A DNA stretch of 64,000 nucleotides from an uncultured Pseudomonadales bacterium (GTDB lineage: Bacteria > Pseudomonadota > Gammaproteobacteria > Pseudomonadales > Pseudohongiellaceae). The notes beneath the pieces are model-generated. The model was given only the letters and a program-made list of their open reading frames with translations. It did no database searches and had not been told where the DNA came from. Positions 1 to 9,484 of this stretch are shown in pieces; within the stretch, counting starts at the first letter, position 1, and every line of letters begins with the position of its first letter. The DNA lies in assembly GCA_905478195.1 (NCBI GenBank), contig CAJQHM010000014.1:1-64000 (forward strand), given 5' to 3'. The translations under genes were made by a program, and so were the position numbers.

Positions 1-108
1 GAGTTTGTCGATACATGCAGTTGAGTAAGAGTCTGCACGCGAAATTGAGAGCGAACTCTCGCAGGAAGTAAATTCAAGAGTTAATCATGTAGTTCTACGA
101 GGTGAATA

Positions 109-1281
109 ATGAATAAGACCTATAAATCCGCACCCAAGATTGGGGCGCGCTTTCTTCTTACCGCCGGTGTAACGAGTATCGCTTTGTCGCTACTTTCCAC
201 CGCCGCTGTTGCACAGCCTGCTCGTCCCGGTGCGATCCAGCCAGCCGCGCACGCCAACCAAGAGCCGGTCAACCACCTGCCGAATCCCTATGAGACGCAG
301 CGTAATTTTGGCACACTGCCAGACGGTCGTAGCTGGGGATCGGTTAGCGCAGTTAACATCGATATAGATGGCATTCATGTTTGGGCTGGCGATCGCTGTG
401 GTACAAACTCCTGTGCAACGTCCAACGTAGATCCTATGGTTAAACTGGATCCGGATGGCAACGTGATACAGAGCTTTGGAGCCGGTCAGATAATCTGGCC
501 TCATGGTATGGACATCGATAGCGAAGGCAATATCTGGGTAGTCGATGCCAGAGCTGCAAACGCGAACGAACTGGCAGAGAATCCGTCTGCCGCGGGCAAG
601 GGTCATGTTGTGCTGAAGTTCAGTCCACAGGGCGAACTGCTGATGACATTGGGAACGCCGGGTGAAGCAGGCGATCCACCGACTCATTTCGATGCGCCGA
701 ATGACGTGCTGATAGCACCGAATGGCACTATCTATGTGGGTGACACCCACGGTGCGCAATTTCAGAACGAAGCGGGTCCAACGGCAAAGAGCCGCATCTC
801 TATGTTCGAGCCAGACGGTACCTTCATAAAGAGCTTCGGTGAATTTGGTTTTGAGGACGGGCAGTTTCGTTCGCCTCACTCACTAGCTATGGATTCACAG
901 GGTCGACTATTCGTTGCCGACCGCGGCAATAGCCGCATTCAGATTTTCACCCAAGACGGTGAGCATCTGGACACCTGGTATCAGTTCAGCCGCATTAGTG
1001 GTTTGTTCATCGATCCCAACACCGATATGTTGTACGCCATCGACTCCGAGTCAGATGAAAACTACAACCCCGGCTGGCAGAAGGGACTGCGTGTAGGCAA
1101 TGCGCGCACCGGTGAAGTGCTCTATTACGTTAAGGCACATGACTCCGAGCGCGGCTCCGGCATGGGCGGCCTTGGCTCTATGGGTGAGGGTGTAACGGTT
1201 GATCGCAATGGCGTTGTTTATGCCGGCGAAGTTGGTCCGATCCAGGGCATGACTAAGTTCATTCCAAGGTTAATTCCTTGA
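109..1281 (+). CDS. Secreted NHL-repeat six-bladed beta-propeller protein
   Basis: 390-residue exported protein. The signal peptide runs to about residue 35, with an A-V-A cleavage site before Gln36. The rest is repeated NHL-type blades, each with a run like 'DSQGRLFVADRGNSRIQIF' or 'DSEGNIWVVDA' (residues about 140-150 and 265-290). This fold is shared with the peptidyl-alpha-hydroxyglycine amidating lyase and SMP-30-like propellers; I cannot assign a reaction. A GAGGTG ribosome site lies just before the ATG. It stands alone, followed by a strong terminator. A clear homologue lies at 44611-45663 and shares the NPY start of the mature region, an IWPHG motif and an SESD..NPGW motif. Function is inferred only as a periplasmic or extracellular propeller, possibly a lyase or lactonase. 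Confidence 0.85.
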   Translation: MNKTYKSAPKIGARFLLTAGVTSIALSLLSTAAVAQPARPGAIQPAAHANQEPVNHLPNPYETQRNFGTLPDGRSWGSVSAVNIDIDGIHVWAGDRCGTNSCATSNVDPMVKLDPDGNVIQSFGAGQIIWPHGMDIDSEGNIWVVDARAANANELAENPSAAGKGHVVLKFSPQGELLMTLGTPGEAGDPPTHFDAPNDVLIAPNGTIYVGDTHGAQFQNEAGPTAKSRISMFEPDGTFIKSFGEFGFEDGQFRSPHSLAMDSQGRLFVADRGNSRIQIFTQDGEHLDTWYQFSRISGLFIDPNTDMLYAIDSESDENYNPGWQKGLRVGNARTGEVLYYVKAHDSERGSGMGGLGSMGEGVTVDRNGVVYAGEVGPIQGMTKFIPRLIP

Positions 1282-1670
1282 TTTGAATGGATTTCGACTT
1301 TAGGGTTGATTGTAAGAGGGGTGCAAATGAAGATTTGCGCCCCTTTTTATTACTTGCTAGTGAGATGCGCTAATCGCTTTCAGCCAATACTAGTCAACTG
1401 CGCTCAATGATCTCCCCGCGTAGGCTCATCTTGACAGGGAGTTTGGTGCAATACTTACAGCAACAGGGGAACCACAGGGAATCGATCTAATAAGGCTTGA
1501 AACTTATGCCTGTCTCGCCCATGCTAGAAAGCAGTACTAATAATCTACTATCCCCGGGTGCAGCGCGGGAAAGGATCGTGAAAGATTTTTTCTTCAGCGC
1601 GGTTGTTGGAGATTGCATCTAGTCAGATAAAATAAGATAGCGTTCCACTAAGAATAATAAGTAACAATGA
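1282..1670. other. Intergenic region, 389 bp
   Basis: Apart from the terminator at its left end I see no gene. There is no convincing ORF, no tRNA-like cloverleaf and no clear repeat. It presumably holds the promoter of the downstream MFS gene, but I found no strong -35/-10 pair. Confidence 0.5.
1316..1349 (+). terminator. Intrinsic terminator after the NHL propeller gene
   Basis: A perfect-looking stem (AGGGG-GCAAAT paired with ATTTGC-CCCCT around a GAAG tetraloop) is followed by a T-rich run. It sits 35 bp after the stop codon of the propeller gene. Confidence 0.85.
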
Positions 1671-3374
1671 GTGAGTCAGTTCACTATGGCCAATCTCCTC
1701 TCGAAAGAAAATATCATCGCTCCAGCAGATTACAATCGTTGGCGAGTGCCTGTCGCTTCCGTCGCTATTCATCTGTGTATAGGTTCTGTCTATGCGTGGA
1801 GTATCTACAATCCCCCCCTAACTCGTGTGCTTGGTGTGGTTACCACCGCGGCGGACGACTGGAACCTTAGCGAAGTTGTGTGGGTTTTCACCGTTGCCAT
1901 CGTGTTTCTAGGTCTGGCAGCAGCCTTTGCGGGCAAGTGGTTGGAACAGGTTGGGCCTAGAATGGTTGGTGTTGTGTCCGCTTGTTGTTGGGGTGGTGGC
2001 TACGTCATCGGTGGCATCGGCATAGTGACGCATCAACTGTGGCTCCTCTATCTAGGCTATGGGGTGATAGGCGGCTGTGGTTTGGGTCTTGGTTATGTGT
2101 CTCCGGTCAGCACCCTGATTCGTTGGTTTCCCGATAGGCGTGGCATGGCAGCAGGCATGGCGATAATGGGCTTCGGCGGCGGCGCGATGATAGGCGCTCC
2201 CGTTAAAGAGTTTTTTATCCGGCTTTTTTATCGGGCACCAGATTATCTGGGTACGACTGCAGACGTAAATCTGGTGACACAAGCCGGCAGGCGTTTTGTC
2301 GAGATATCAGGGTCATTGCAGGAAGTAGTGGTTATCGGTGCTGCCGAGGTGAGGGATCTCACTGTCCCCGGACCCGAGGGTGTGTATGCAGTGAACACTG
2401 GCGCCTCCGGGGTCGCGGAAACATTTCTCGTGTTGGGGCTAATTTACTTCATGGTAATTCTCGTGGCGGCATTCTCTTATCGATTGCCGTCAGAGGGTTG
2501 GAAGCCTGAGGGTTGGACTGAACCGGAGCAGGGTTCGCGCAATGCGTTGATATCGGATAAAGATGTCGACATCGATCAGGCACTGAAAACACCGCAGTTC
2601 TATCAGCTTTGGATAGTGCTGTGTTTGAATGTGACGGCAGGAATCGGGGTGTTGGGTGTGGCTCGCACCATGATCAGCGAAATTTTTGGATCGTCTCTTC
2701 CAGATATCGTTAACACATCGTTTGCCGCGACCTATGTAGTTATGATTAGTGCGTTTAATATGGTGGGAAGATTTATCTGGGCCAGCGCATCGGATTACAT
2801 AGGAAGACGCAACACCTACTGGATATTCTTTGTATTAGGTATAGCGCTGTATCTGTCGGTGCCCTATTCAGCTCAGCAGGTAAGCGCAAGCCCTTCGGTT
2901 GTTTGGCTGGTGTACTTCTACGCTGCCACCATGATCATATTTACAATGTACGGAGGCGGCTTTGCGACTATTCCTGCTTATCTAGCGGACATTTTTGGGA
3001 CACGCTATGTGGGAGGTATTCATGGCCGACTACTTACTGCATGGAGTACTGCGGGCGTATTAGGTCCTCTGGCTATAACGTCGCTCCGACAGAATTCAGT
3101 CACTACGGCAATCAATGACCTAATGCAGGTAATCGATCCTTCCGCATTCCAGGCGCAATTCGGTGCGCCCGTGGAACAATTGCAGCTATTGATCGATCAA
3201 AATTCTGTGACTATTGCGCGGCTCATGGAAATAGCACCCCCGGGAACGGTTGATCCTACAAGCGGCTTATATAATTCGACCATGATTCTAATGGCGGCAT
3301 TACTGGGGATAGCACTGATCAGCAATGCGCTTATGCGACCGGTGAATAGCCGTCACCATATTGCAGAGAATTGA
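1671..3374 (+). CDS. MFS transporter, oxalate/formate antiporter (OFA) family-like
   Basis: About 567 residues with roughly 12 membrane helices. The N-terminal half carries the OFA hallmarks 'GSVYAWSIYNPPL' in helix 1 and 'IRWFPDRRGMAAGMAIMGFGGGA' (split here only for reference) between helices 4 and 5, where OFA proteins take up or exchange small carboxylates. A hydrophilic insert of about 60 residues (about 185-250) makes it longer than the usual 400-450. The start is uncertain: GTG at 1671 or ATG at 1686, which has a weak GAGTGAG upstream. It ends 10 bp from the convergent helicase gene. The substrate is unknown; a monocarboxylate is the family-based guess. Confidence 0.85.
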   Translation: MSQFTMANLLSKENIIAPADYNRWRVPVASVAIHLCIGSVYAWSIYNPPLTRVLGVVTTAADDWNLSEVVWVFTVAIVFLGLAAAFAGKWLEQVGPRMVGVVSACCWGGGYVIGGIGIVTHQLWLLYLGYGVIGGCGLGLGYVSPVSTLIRWFPDRRGMAAGMAIMGFGGGAMIGAPVKEFFIRLFYRAPDYLGTTADVNLVTQAGRRFVEISGSLQEVVVIGAAEVRDLTVPGPEGVYAVNTGASGVAETFLVLGLIYFMVILVAAFSYRLPSEGWKPEGWTEPEQGSRNALISDKDVDIDQALKTPQFYQLWIVLCLNVTAGIGVLGVARTMISEIFGSSLPDIVNTSFAATYVVMISAFNMVGRFIWASASDYIGRRNTYWIFFVLGIALYLSVPYSAQQVSASPSVVWLVYFYAATMIIFTMYGGGFATIPAYLADIFGTRYVGGIHGRLLTAWSTAGVLGPLAITSLRQNSVTTAINDLMQVIDPSAFQAQFGAPVEQLQLLIDQNSVTIARLMEIAPPGTVDPTSGLYNSTMILMAALLGIALISNALMRPVNSRHHIAEN

Positions 3375-3384
3375 TTTTGTTACG

Positions 3385-5340
3385 CTAACTGTCGGCTATC
3401 TTCTTTGGTGCGCCGGGTCGGTTTCTGTGACGTGACTTCTTCTTGGCTACCGCTCTGGCTTTCTTCTCACTCTCGGTGGGCTTGGCGTTCGACTTACCCT
3501 TTGATTTGTCTTTAGACAGAGACTTGCGTTTCGGTTTCTTGGGTTTCTTCGTCTTGTCCGATCTGCCTGACTTTTCAAAAGAGGGGCGAGAGGATTTTGA
3601 GAATTTGTTATCTCCGCCTGTTCGAGAGATTTTTAAAGTCTGACCCGAAACCCAGACATTCTTCAATTCCTTGAATATTTCGTCCGGCATGTCGCCGGGA
3701 AGATCGACCGTGCTGTGATCTTCATTGATAGTGATGCGACCTATATGCTGGGCATCTATGCCAGCCTCGTTGGCAATGGCGCCGACGATATTCCCTGGCA
3801 TAACTTCATGCTTATGGCCGACTTCTATACGAAAGCGTTCCATGCCTTTCTCGGGCGGGCTGTCTTCTCGCGGAGGTCTGGGGCGAAATTTTTCCCTGGG
3901 CTCTGAGAATTCTTTTCTGTTTGGTTTGTCTCTGGATTCGGAGAAATCCCTCTTCCGCGGATTTCCTCTGGATTCTGAGTCAGTTTCCCTTCTCGGCTTT
4001 TCTGATTTGCGAGTGGGCTTGTTCTGTAGCAACAGCGGAGTATTTCCCTGTGCCAGATGAGCCATCGCCGATGCTATGGTTAGCATGGGTTGGTCATGTT
4101 CTTTCTCAAACTGCTCGATTAACTCAGAGTAAAACTTCAGGTCTTCGCTAGCGATTGTGTCTGCGATCGACTGTTTGAACTGTTCTATGCGGCGGTCGTT
4201 GATCAGCTGTGTGGAAGGCAGTTCCATTAACTCTATTTTCTTGTTTGTCGCCCTCTCGATGGCGCCCAGCATTCTCTTCTCGCGGGGAGCCACGAAGAGT
4301 ATCGCGTCACCCTCGCGGCCGGCTCTACCGGTTCTTCCAATGCGGTGTATATAGGCTTCCGTGTCGTAGGGAATATCATAGTTCACCACATGACTGATGC
4401 GGTCTACGTCCAGACCGCGGGCAGCAACATCGGTTGCAACCAGAATGTCGAGGGATCCCTTCTTTAGTCGCTCGACTGTTCTTTCTCGCTGTTTCTGGGG
4501 TATGTCGCCATTGAGAGCCGTGGCTGAGAATCCTCTAGCGGAAAGCTTCTCGGCCAGATCGACAGTAAGAATACGCGTGCGCACGAAAATCAGCATGGCA
4601 TTGAACGTTTCGGCTTCCAGAATTCGGGTCAGCGCGTCCAGCTTGTGAATACCGCTCACAAGCCAATAGCGTTGGCGGATAAGTGCGGCGGAAGCCGTCG
4701 TCATCTTGATCGTTATTTCAGCAGGCTTGTTCAGGTGTTGGTTGGCGATACGCCGCACCTGTGTAGGCATAGTGGCGGAGAACAGTGCTATCTGCCGGTC
4801 TTTTGGTGTTTGCTCGAGAATCCATTCAACATCATCGATGAATCCCATGCGTAACATCTCATCTGCTTCGTCCAAGACAAGGGTGCTAAGTTTATTTAAC
4901 TTCAGAGTGCCCTTGCGCATGTGGTCCATTACGCGACCGGGCGTGCCGACTACTACGTGGACTCCGCGTTTCAGTGCGCGTATCTGGCCGCTATAGTCCT
5001 GACCGCCGTAGACCGGAAGCACATGAAAACCCTTCATATGGCTAGCATATTTCTGAAAGGCCTCGGCAACCTGAATCGCGAGCTCCCGTGTGGGGGCGAG
5101 AACCAGCACCTGAGGGTCTTTCTGCTTCATGTCCAGTCTGGACAAGATGGGTAATGCGAAGGCGGCGGTCTTGCCCGTTCCAGTCTGAGCCTGACCAAGC
5201 ACGTCTCTGCCTTCCATCAGTAGGGGGATAGTTTGTGCCTGAATGGGGGAAGGCGATTCATAGCCTACATCGACTAGCGCTTTCAATAGGGGCTTTGCTA
5301 GCTCCATTTGATCGAATGAGGTGATTTGCTCGCTAGTCAT
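3385..5340 (-). CDS. deaD: ATP-dependent DEAD-box RNA helicase, DeaD/CsdA type
   Basis: 651 residues. It carries the Q motif, Walker A AQTGTGKT (51-58), PTRELA (about 83-88), TPGR (about 133-136), DEAD (157-160), SAT (188-190) and HRIGRTGR, so both RecA-like helicase domains are complete. A DbpA/CsdA-type RNA-binding domain follows (about residues 500-570, starting near MERFRIEVG). Basic Ser/Arg/Lys-rich linkers surround it and the tail is very Lys-rich. Family members unwind RNA duplexes in ribosome assembly and mRNA decay, notably in the cold. It is transcribed alone, convergent with the MFS gene. It could equally be called csdA. Confidence 0.95.
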   Translation of the reverse strand: MTSEQITSFDQMELAKPLLKALVDVGYESPSPIQAQTIPLLMEGRDVLGQAQTGTGKTAAFALPILSRLDMKQKDPQVLVLAPTRELAIQVAEAFQKYASHMKGFHVLPVYGGQDYSGQIRALKRGVHVVVGTPGRVMDHMRKGTLKLNKLSTLVLDEADEMLRMGFIDDVEWILEQTPKDRQIALFSATMPTQVRRIANQHLNKPAEITIKMTTASAALIRQRYWLVSGIHKLDALTRILEAETFNAMLIFVRTRILTVDLAEKLSARGFSATALNGDIPQKQRERTVERLKKGSLDILVATDVAARGLDVDRISHVVNYDIPYDTEAYIHRIGRTGRAGREGDAILFVAPREKRMLGAIERATNKKIELMELPSTQLINDRRIEQFKQSIADTIASEDLKFYSELIEQFEKEHDQPMLTIASAMAHLAQGNTPLLLQNKPTRKSEKPRRETDSESRGNPRKRDFSESRDKPNRKEFSEPREKFRPRPPREDSPPEKGMERFRIEVGHKHEVMPGNIVGAIANEAGIDAQHIGRITINEDHSTVDLPGDMPDEIFKELKNVWVSGQTLKISRTGGDNKFSKSSRPSFEKSGRSDKTKKPKKPKRKSLSKDKSKGKSNAKPTESEKKARAVAKKKSRHRNRPGAPKKIADS

Positions 5341-5629
5341 AAAATTGCCTTGTTGCGCCGGGTATCGCTGCCTTGTTATCAGCTGTCAGATACTCGAAAT
5401 AGTGCTATGCCGGAAAGAGGGGGCGAAGGATAGAGACTATCCCTAGGGAAGTCCATCTTCGATATAGCCAAAAACACTGTTAAACCAGCATATTCTGACA
5501 ATTCCTTCGAGGAATCCACTACAATCGAGACAATAATAAAAGCTGTGGATGGCCCATTTGACTTCAACTGTCACCCTACCTAGCTGGATATTCATTCTAC
5601 TGTTGCTCGCAGCCAGCTAAGCGATACTA

Positions 5630-6967
5630 ATGAGCGTCCTCTTTCCCAGTGTGCGCTGGTATCTGCGTCGACGCCTAAACAGAACCGTCGACAAGCTCAA
5701 TAGTAGATTGCAGATCAAGATTCGCCCCCTGCAGCAGAGTAAACGTCAGTTGCTGATCGATCAGTTGATGTTCGATCAAGAGATTATCGCGATGATCGAG
5801 GAGCAGGCGCTCAGAGATAATATTCCTCGCAATGTCTTGCAGCAGAAAGTAAAGAACTACGCCCGTGAGATTGTTCCCTCGTTCAATGCCTACATCTATT
5901 ATCAAATGTTCTACTGGCTAGCCAAAAAGGTTTCACGTTTCATCTATAAGGTGCGTGTTGCGGCGGCGGAGCCGGAAAAACTGCAGGCGGTGGATCCCGA
6001 TGCGGCTGTGGTGTTTGTGATGAATCACCGCAGCAACATGGATTATGTATTGATCAGTTATCTTGCGGCAGAGCGGGTGACCCTGTCTTATGCCGTAGGG
6101 GAGTGGGCAAGAATATTCCCACTGGAGATGTTAATCCGTGCCATGGGCGCCTTCTTCGTGCGCCGCGGATCGCAGAACCCCCTTTATCGAAAGGTGCTAG
6201 AGCGCTACGTTTATACGGCGACGCACAGTGGTGTCTGCCAGGCAGTATTTCTGGAAGGAGGCCTGAGCCGAGATGGGCTATTGGCTAAGCCCAAGCTGGG
6301 GTTTTTGGACTATATACTGCGCAACTACGATTGGCAGAGGGATCGTGATGTCGTATTCGTTCCGGTAGGAATTAACTATGACCGGCTATTGGAAGACGAG
6401 AATCTCCTGGCCTGGGACAAGAGAGAAGCCCGCAGCTCAACGCTTCAACATCTGAGTAAGCTGTGGCGTTTTCTGCGCATTAATCTGCTTGCCGGCTCCC
6501 GAGCGCGCTGGAAGCGCTATGGCTATGCCAGCGTAAACTTCGGGGTACCCATCTCGATGCGCAGCTACAGTGAGGAGCATGGCCTAGAGTTTAATCATCT
6601 GCAAAAGGAACAGCGCATTCCCAGAGTGCTGGAGCTAGCTGAAACGCTAATGCAGTCGCTACGCTACGTCATGCCCATCATTCCTGTGCCGGTTATTGCT
6701 GCCGTGTTACTTCGTGCAGGAGAGAAGCCGATGACTTCTCTGGAGATCGTCGGAGAATGCGATGCTTTAATCGAGCAGATGATGGCCAAGGGTGCCGCGA
6801 TGAAGGCCGAGGAAAAGCCAAGGCCGCGCACGTTATCCAATAGTCTGGATTTGCTGATCTCCAGAAACTTCCTGTTAGAGTCGAATGATCACTACCGGAT
6901 TAATCCGGAGTATAGGCCGCTCGTTCAGTACTACGCAAATTCTATCGAACACTGGTGGAATGAATAA
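5630..6967 (+). CDS. Short PlsB-like glycerol-3-phosphate acyltransferase
   Basis: 445 residues. It contains the acyltransferase motifs in order: NHRSNMD (catalytic His133 and Asp138), GAFFVRR (about 175-181), FLEGGLSRDG (about 206-215) and a VPVGINYDR block. These match PlsB, which acylates sn-glycerol-3-phosphate at position 1 using acyl-ACP or acyl-CoA at the inner membrane. E. coli PlsB is about 800 residues, so this is a short form lacking most of the N-terminal region. Its C-terminal region resembles the PlsB tail. The first ATG is at 5630 with no strong ribosome site. It may be an accessory phospholipid acyltransferase. Confidence 0.8.
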   Translation: MSVLFPSVRWYLRRRLNRTVDKLNSRLQIKIRPLQQSKRQLLIDQLMFDQEIIAMIEEQALRDNIPRNVLQQKVKNYAREIVPSFNAYIYYQMFYWLAKKVSRFIYKVRVAAAEPEKLQAVDPDAAVVFVMNHRSNMDYVLISYLAAERVTLSYAVGEWARIFPLEMLIRAMGAFFVRRGSQNPLYRKVLERYVYTATHSGVCQAVFLEGGLSRDGLLAKPKLGFLDYILRNYDWQRDRDVVFVPVGINYDRLLEDENLLAWDKREARSSTLQHLSKLWRFLRINLLAGSRARWKRYGYASVNFGVPISMRSYSEEHGLEFNHLQKEQRIPRVLELAETLMQSLRYVMPIIPVPVIAAVLLRAGEKPMTSLEIVGECDALIEQMMAKGAAMKAEEKPRPRTLSNSLDLLISRNFLLESNDHYRINPEYRPLVQYYANSIEHWWNE

Positions 6968-7067
6968 AGCTGGTAATTTTGGTAATATCACTCAACTGCT
7001 AGCTATTAAAGACAATTCCCGAACTCGATAGCCGGTCATAACAATACTAATAGGTAGAATCAGGCAT

Positions 7068-7538
7068 ATGTTCGCCACGCTGGAAACAACAGACTTAGCG
7101 ACCTGGGTCGCGGTCTCGCTCTGGGGTTATCCCATGATGCTAAGTCTGCATGTAGTGGGGCTGGCTGTAGTTGTTGGCATCTTTGCGATGCGAGATCTGA
7201 CTCTGCTGGGGCTTTTTCCGGGCGTGCAGCCATCTGCATTTCTGGGGCTAGGCAAGTTGGGCTGGGTGGGTTTCATCGTCAATGCCGTTTCCGGCTTCGC
7301 CCTGTTCGCCTCACAGGCAACGGTTTTTATTACGAGCATACCCTTCTTGGTAAAGATTGCCTGCATAGTCGCTGGCATGGTCTTGGCGGGTGTTATTCAG
7401 TCTCGTTTACGAAGTGAGGTGGAGTTAAGTGATGCCCAGGCGGCAATCAGCAGGCCCACTAAAATTATCGCATCGATTTCCCTTTTGCTTTGGCTGGCGG
7501 CAATAATTGCCGGTCGTCTGATAGCGTATATATTCTAG
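7068..7538 (+). CDS. Four-helix membrane protein, DUF6644-like (first of tandem pair)
   Basis: 156 residues with four predicted membrane helices and almost no soluble part. Helix 1 carries YPMMLSLHVVGL, giving a conserved His28 in an HxxGL motif. The next gene has the same layout, so the two appear to be a tandem duplication. The function is unknown. The buried His suggests cofactor binding, but that is inference. Only 9 bp separate it from the next gene, so the two are almost surely co-transcribed. The family name is from memory and less certain than the fold. Confidence 0.7.
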   Translation: MFATLETTDLATWVAVSLWGYPMMLSLHVVGLAVVVGIFAMRDLTLLGLFPGVQPSAFLGLGKLGWVGFIVNAVSGFALFASQATVFITSIPFLVKIACIVAGMVLAGVIQSRLRSEVELSDAQAAISRPTKIIASISLLLWLAAIIAGRLIAYIF

Positions 7539-7547
7539 AGGCCGGCC

Positions 7548-8033
7548 GTGGAAGCATTTGTAGAATCAATCGTCGGTGGATCACTCAACTCCTGGATTCA
7601 GGAGACGTACTGGTTGTGGCCTGTCATGGAGATTAGTCACTTCATTGGGCTATCCCTATTGTTCGGTGGATTACTCGTTATAGACCTGCGCATGGCGGGG
7701 CACTTTCGCAGTTTCGATCCGGCTGCTACGCATCGTCTTCTTCCCTTTGTCTTGGTTGGCTTTGGTATCAACCTGACCACGGGCATACTCTTCTTCTATG
7801 GCGACCCGATGCGTTACTCGGTGAACATAGGTTTTCAGATCAAGATGGGCCTGGTGCTATTGGCAGGGCTGAACGCCGCGTTGTACTACTGGAAAGTGAG
7901 CCCGATCATGCATGATTGGGATGCAACGACGCCTTCTCCGCCTATCGCAAAATTGGTAGCCTATACATCGCTTGCGCTGTGGGCCGGGGTTCTGCTGTGT
8001 GGGCGCCTCATCCCCTATGTAGGCACCGGCTAA
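7548..8033 (+). CDS. Four-helix membrane protein, DUF6644-like (second of tandem pair)
   Basis: 161 residues with a GTG start at 7548. Like its upstream neighbour it has four membrane helices. Helix 1 contains WPVMEISHFIGL (His31 in HxxGL), followed by a G-x-L-x-x-D-L-R-M stretch that matches GIFAMRDL in the first copy. Helices 2-3 carry a shared G-F-x-x-N-x-x-[ST]-G motif in both proteins. It ends 7 bp from the convergent cytochrome b561 gene. The function is unknown; a role as a membrane redox or transport subunit is possible. Confidence 0.7.
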   Translation: MEAFVESIVGGSLNSWIQETYWLWPVMEISHFIGLSLLFGGLLVIDLRMAGHFRSFDPAATHRLLPFVLVGFGINLTTGILFFYGDPMRYSVNIGFQIKMGLVLLAGLNAALYYWKVSPIMHDWDATTPSPPIAKLVAYTSLALWAGVLLCGRLIPYVGTG

Positions 8034-8040
8034 GCTATTG

Positions 8041-8568
8041 CTACTCGTCGTCCAGTGCATCCTCTGTGCGCGGGACAAAAATTCTGGCGACTGTCTCGTC
8101 CTCGTGAAACATTAGATGTTTCAGCGCCGCCAGTATGTGCAGTACCACGAGTACTGCGAGTGCTTTGGCGGCAAAGGAATGAAACGAAAAGGCAATCTCC
8201 GACAGGGCGCTGCGCTCTGGCATCACCCAGGCCATTAGCGGCCCAGATATCAACATGACTAGCAACAGCAGCAACATGACATAGTGTGCCGCCTTGGCCA
8301 GTTGATGTGTCATTAATGTCTGCCCGTTGACACGAGGATGGCCCGCCTTGAAGCGCCAGACTATTCGAGCGACAAGTGGCAGCCAAACGATGAGACCGAG
8401 GGTGACATGCAGGGACCTGCGGGCATCGATCTGTTCGATGGACTGTAAGGCGATGCTCTGACCTATGAACCACATCAGAATGATCGCTACTGTGGCGAAC
8501 CAATGCAGGCCTATCGAGAGCCAACCGAAGGAGTTATTTCTGTCGTGAAGAGAGCGGGGCTTGCTCAT
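8041..8568 (-). CDS. Cytochrome b561 family membrane protein
   Basis: 175 residues with four membrane helices. Histidines lie where b561 proteins bind two b haems: His22 (helix 1), His54 (helix 2), His95 (helix 3) and His144 (helix 4). Bacterial b561 proteins move electrons between the quinone pool and periplasmic acceptors. It lies downstream of, and on the same strand as, the DUF6152 and PDLxGxW genes, 76 bp from the latter. It may therefore serve as the redox partner of those exported proteins (inference). Confidence 0.88.
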   Translation of the reverse strand: MSKPRSLHDRNNSFGWLSIGLHWFATVAIILMWFIGQSIALQSIEQIDARRSLHVTLGLIVWLPLVARIVWRFKAGHPRVNGQTLMTHQLAKAAHYVMLLLLLVMLISGPLMAWVMPERSALSEIAFSFHSFAAKALAVLVVLHILAALKHLMFHEDETVARIFVPRTEDALDDE

Positions 8569-8644
8569 GGTGGGGCGGGCCTAACGAAGCGAATCTGCAG
8601 TCATCATGTGATGGTGCAATTTCGCCTCGCTCAGTTAGCTCGGT

Positions 8645-9376
8645 TTAATACTTCGATGGAAAGAAACGCACGGAAGCGCGTGACGATTCGGGATCGCAAT
8701 CATAGGCTTGGAGTTTGTAGCCTTGCGCCGCGGGTATCCAGCGAGTGGTGTAAGAGGTAGGCTCCAGCAGAAACATAGGATCTTCAACTTCTAGCGTTAT
8801 CCGCAGATCTTCACCATCCATCCAATAACGCTCGCGCACAATCTTTTGCGAAGAGGAGGGAATGCCGTTGTAGTCATCGAAGCCGGCAACATCGAACACG
8901 AAGTGCGTGGTAGTAACGATAAGCGCGTCGTCTTCATAGTGACCTACTGAAAAGCCTTGAACACCGAAGTCCGTCGACTTGGGGGTGCGGCCGTCCAGCC
9001 AGACGGTGCGCAGTTGATCATCCTTCTCATAGCGGAACAATACTCGGTCAGGCCATTGCACGACTTCCATGTGATAGGGGTCGTACTGGATAGCCGGCGA
9101 AGAGGCGGGCTGGCAGTCATACTTTGGTGCAATAATTTCTTCCCAGACTTCTTGATAGGCTAGGGCGCGTGCGTTCAGCTTGGGGAAATTCTCTTCACCC
9201 CAGGGCACAGTTTCGCCATTAACTGGTCGGGCGCCAAAGCCGCCGTTCCAGACTCCTGCCAGGTCTGGAATATCGTTGTCAGCTTGCGCATTTAACTGGC
9301 TAGCAGTCGTACCAATCGCAAGAGAAAGCAAGACTGCAATAACAGACTTCTCACTCATAAATTTAATTGCTCTCAT
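8645..9376 (-). CDS. Exported PDLxGxW-family protein of unknown function (copy 1)
   Basis: 243 residues with a signal peptide (about 1-31, cleavage near LNA-Q). The mature N-terminus has IPDLAGVWNG. Further on it shows GHYEDDALIVTTT, VRERYW and a VEDPMF motif. The same succession (PD[LF]xGxW, G/H-x-W/Y-D/E-x-D-x-x-x-V, V-x-E-R-[YF], DPxxF) appears in the proteins at 29175 and 38942, so the window holds three paralogues. Such proteins are widespread as secreted hypotheticals; I know no proven activity. The gene lies between a DUF6152 gene (108 bp upstream) and cytochrome b561. Confidence 0.75.
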   Translation of the reverse strand: MRAIKFMSEKSVIAVLLSLAIGTTASQLNAQADNDIPDLAGVWNGGFGARPVNGETVPWGEENFPKLNARALAYQEVWEEIIAPKYDCQPASSPAIQYDPYHMEVVQWPDRVLFRYEKDDQLRTVWLDGRTPKSTDFGVQGFSVGHYEDDALIVTTTHFVFDVAGFDDYNGIPSSSQKIVRERYWMDGEDLRITLEVEDPMFLLEPTSYTTRWIPAAQGYKLQAYDCDPESSRASVRFFPSKY

Positions 9377-9484
9377 AAAAACCCCGCCTTTAATGCTGGT
9401 TGTATTCCAATTTGTTTTGTTGCGATCCCGCGCTGAAGAACTACTGCGCGGTATCGTCCAGATCTATAAGGGTGTGCTTTGCTG

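Noticed and set aside
190-879. 229-codon open frame on the minus strand opposite the NHL gene
   Set aside because: Long only because of the codon use of the gene on the other strand; no ribosome site and no recognisable product.
5379-5567. 62-codon minus-strand frame between helicase and plsB-like genes
   Set aside because: No ribosome site, no familiar composition, and it fills a promoter gap.
8030-8524. 164-codon frame overlapping cytochrome b561 on the same strand
   Set aside because: Arg/Ser/His-rich shadow frame; the b561 frame has clear helices and haem ligands.
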